A stretch of 7,201 nucleotides of DNA from positions 1-7,201 of the forward strand of contig JAHHTV010000075.1 of NCBI GenBank assembly GCA_020024395.1. The letters run 5' to 3'. Within the stretch, counting starts at the first letter, position 1, and each line of letters begins with the position of its first letter. Position numbers and translations under genes: made by a program. The notes below the pieces were generated by a model. That model did not search any database and was not told the origin of the DNA. It saw only the letters and a program-made list of their open reading frames with translations. Of this stretch, positions 6,488 through 7,201 are shown piece after piece. The DNA comes from Anaerotignum sp. (GTDB taxonomy: Bacteria; Bacillota; Clostridia; Lachnospirales; Anaerotignaceae).

Positions 6488-7156
6488 GTGCAAGAACTAA
6501 ATTTTCAATTTAATGATATGTTAAACACAGAACATCCTGAGCTTATTCTCAAAGAGGCACAGCCGTTTTTGGATTTGATGATGGAATATCAATGTGCATT
6601 GATGGAAGTAGAAACAAAATTGAAAGTATTGAATGAGGAATTTGCATCCAAATATCAGAGAAATCCATTTGAGTCCATTAAATCTCGTATCAAAGAACCA
6701 TTGAGCATTATCAATAAAATGAAACGGAAAAGTTTTCCGTTATCTGTGGAAAGTATGGAGAAAAATTTATTTGATATTGCTGGTATTCGTGTGATATGCT
6801 CTTTTTGTGATGATATTTATGCCATTGCGGAATTGTTGACAAAACAAGATGATATTATATTGGTGGAAGTGAAAGATTATATCAAAAATCCAAAACCAAA
6901 TGGATACCGCAGTTTACATTTGATATTGGATATACCAATATTTTTATCATCTGGAAAAAAACATATGAAAGTGGAAGTGCAGTTTCGTACGATTGCTATG
7001 GATTTTTGGGCAAGTTTGGAACATAAAGTAAAATATAAAAAAGATGTGGAACATCCAGAAGATATTGTGGCAGAATTGAAAGAATGTGCAGATGTGATTT
7101 CGGCTATGGATTGTCGTATGCAGGAAATTAGAAATAAAATTGAAGGAAATATATAA
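6488..7156 (+). CDS. RelA/SpoT-domain small alarmone synthetase (GTP pyrophosphokinase)
   Basis: The protein should transfer pyrophosphate from ATP to GDP or GTP, producing (p)ppGpp, the stringent-response signal. From the GTG start it has 222 residues; an ATG at 6446 would give 236. It is a stand-alone synthetase domain: no HD hydrolase region before it and no TGS or ACT domain after it, as in B. subtilis YjbM (RelQ) and YwaC (RelP). Motifs (GTG numbering): SRIKEPLSI with Arg67, DIAGIRVICSF with Asp96, KDYIKNPKPNGYRSLHL with the nucleotide-stacking Tyr, then VEVQFRTIAMDFWASLEHK with catalytic Glu163. All key synthetase residues look intact. NPKPNGYRSLH seems closer to the YwaC type than to YjbM, but that is an impression. 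It follows the peptidase gene by 61 bases (19 with the ATG start) and is followed 5 bases later by a terminator. No antitoxin-like partner is present, so a toxic-SAS module is unlikely. Confidence 0.92.
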   Translation: MQELNFQFNDMLNTEHPELILKEAQPFLDLMMEYQCALMEVETKLKVLNEEFASKYQRNPFESIKSRIKEPLSIINKMKRKSFPLSVESMEKNLFDIAGIRVICSFCDDIYAIAELLTKQDDIILVEVKDYIKNPKPNGYRSLHLILDIPIFLSSGKKHMKVEVQFRTIAMDFWASLEHKVKYKKDVEHPEDIVAELKECADVISAMDCRMQEIRNKIEGNI

Positions 7157-7161
7157 AAAGA

Positions 7162-7201
7162 AAAAGGAGAATGCGTTGTAAAATGAATGCGTTCTCCTTT
7201 T
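7162..7201 (+). terminator. Intrinsic terminator closing the cluster (runs to window edge)
   Basis: AAAAGGAGAATGCGTT (7162-7177) pairs with AATGCGTTCTCCTTTT (7186-7201), giving a 16-base-pair stem with two T-G/G-T wobbles and an 8-base loop. The T-rich end (TTTT at 7198-7201) reaches the last base of the window, so the full U-tract cannot be seen. It begins 5 bases after the stop of the alarmone synthetase gene. Confidence 0.82.

Noticed and set aside
6488..7156. Possible toxic small alarmone synthetase (toxin-antitoxin or anti-phage type)
   Set aside because: No small antitoxin-like gene lies beside it: upstream is a peptidase, and downstream a terminator begins within 5 bases. The sequence resembles housekeeping YwaC/YjbM-type enzymes.
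7162..7184. AAGGAGA followed by ATG-like triplets as the start of a further gene
   Set aside because: The purine-rich stretch is the left arm of the terminator hairpin, and no credible start codon at usable spacing opens a meaningful frame before the window ends.

Overview
The window looks like a housekeeping operon from a low-G+C Gram-positive bacterium, most likely a member of the class Clostridia (Lachnospiraceae-like). Three things suggest this: the AT-rich composition (roughly 35-40% G+C by eye), strong AGGAGG-type ribosome binding sites before nearly every gene, and the conserved Firmicutes order yicC-remA-gmk-rpoZ-(coaBC)-priA-def-fmt. All genes lie on the + strand and coding density is very high. 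No gene-free stretch exceeds about 80 bases, and I see no tRNA, rRNA, CRISPR array, insertion sequence or attachment site.

Layout: 1-537 is the 3' part of a yicC-family gene cut by the window edge. It is followed almost without gaps by remA (542-799), gmk (803-1411) and rpoZ (1414-1698). An intrinsic terminator (1711-1741) separates this first block from priA (1770-4229). The 80-base gap between priA and def holds a good extended -10 promoter candidate overlapping an imperfect palindrome and a direct repeat. Then come def (4310-4765), fmt (4778-5707), a YugP-like membrane zinc metallopeptidase (5743-6426) and a RelA/SpoT-domain small alarmone synthetase (most likely 6488-7156). A second intrinsic terminator (7162-7201) closes the cluster at the right edge.

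Functionally the genes serve core information processing. Gmk supplies GDP, omega assembles RNA polymerase, PriA restarts replication forks, and Fmt and Def add and remove the N-formyl group of initiator methionine. RemA is a DNA-binding regulator and YicC an RNA-metabolism protein. The last gene makes (p)ppGpp-type alarmones, which in Firmicutes are known to inhibit guanylate kinase, encoded in the same cluster.

I see no new defence or mobile system. The most unusual signals are an arginine replacing the usual glycine just before the Walker A lysine of PriA, with further deviations in its motif II and aromatic-rich loop; the alarmone synthetase at the end of the def-fmt segment, where rsmB/rlmN/prkC genes are commonly found; and the possible operator in front of def.
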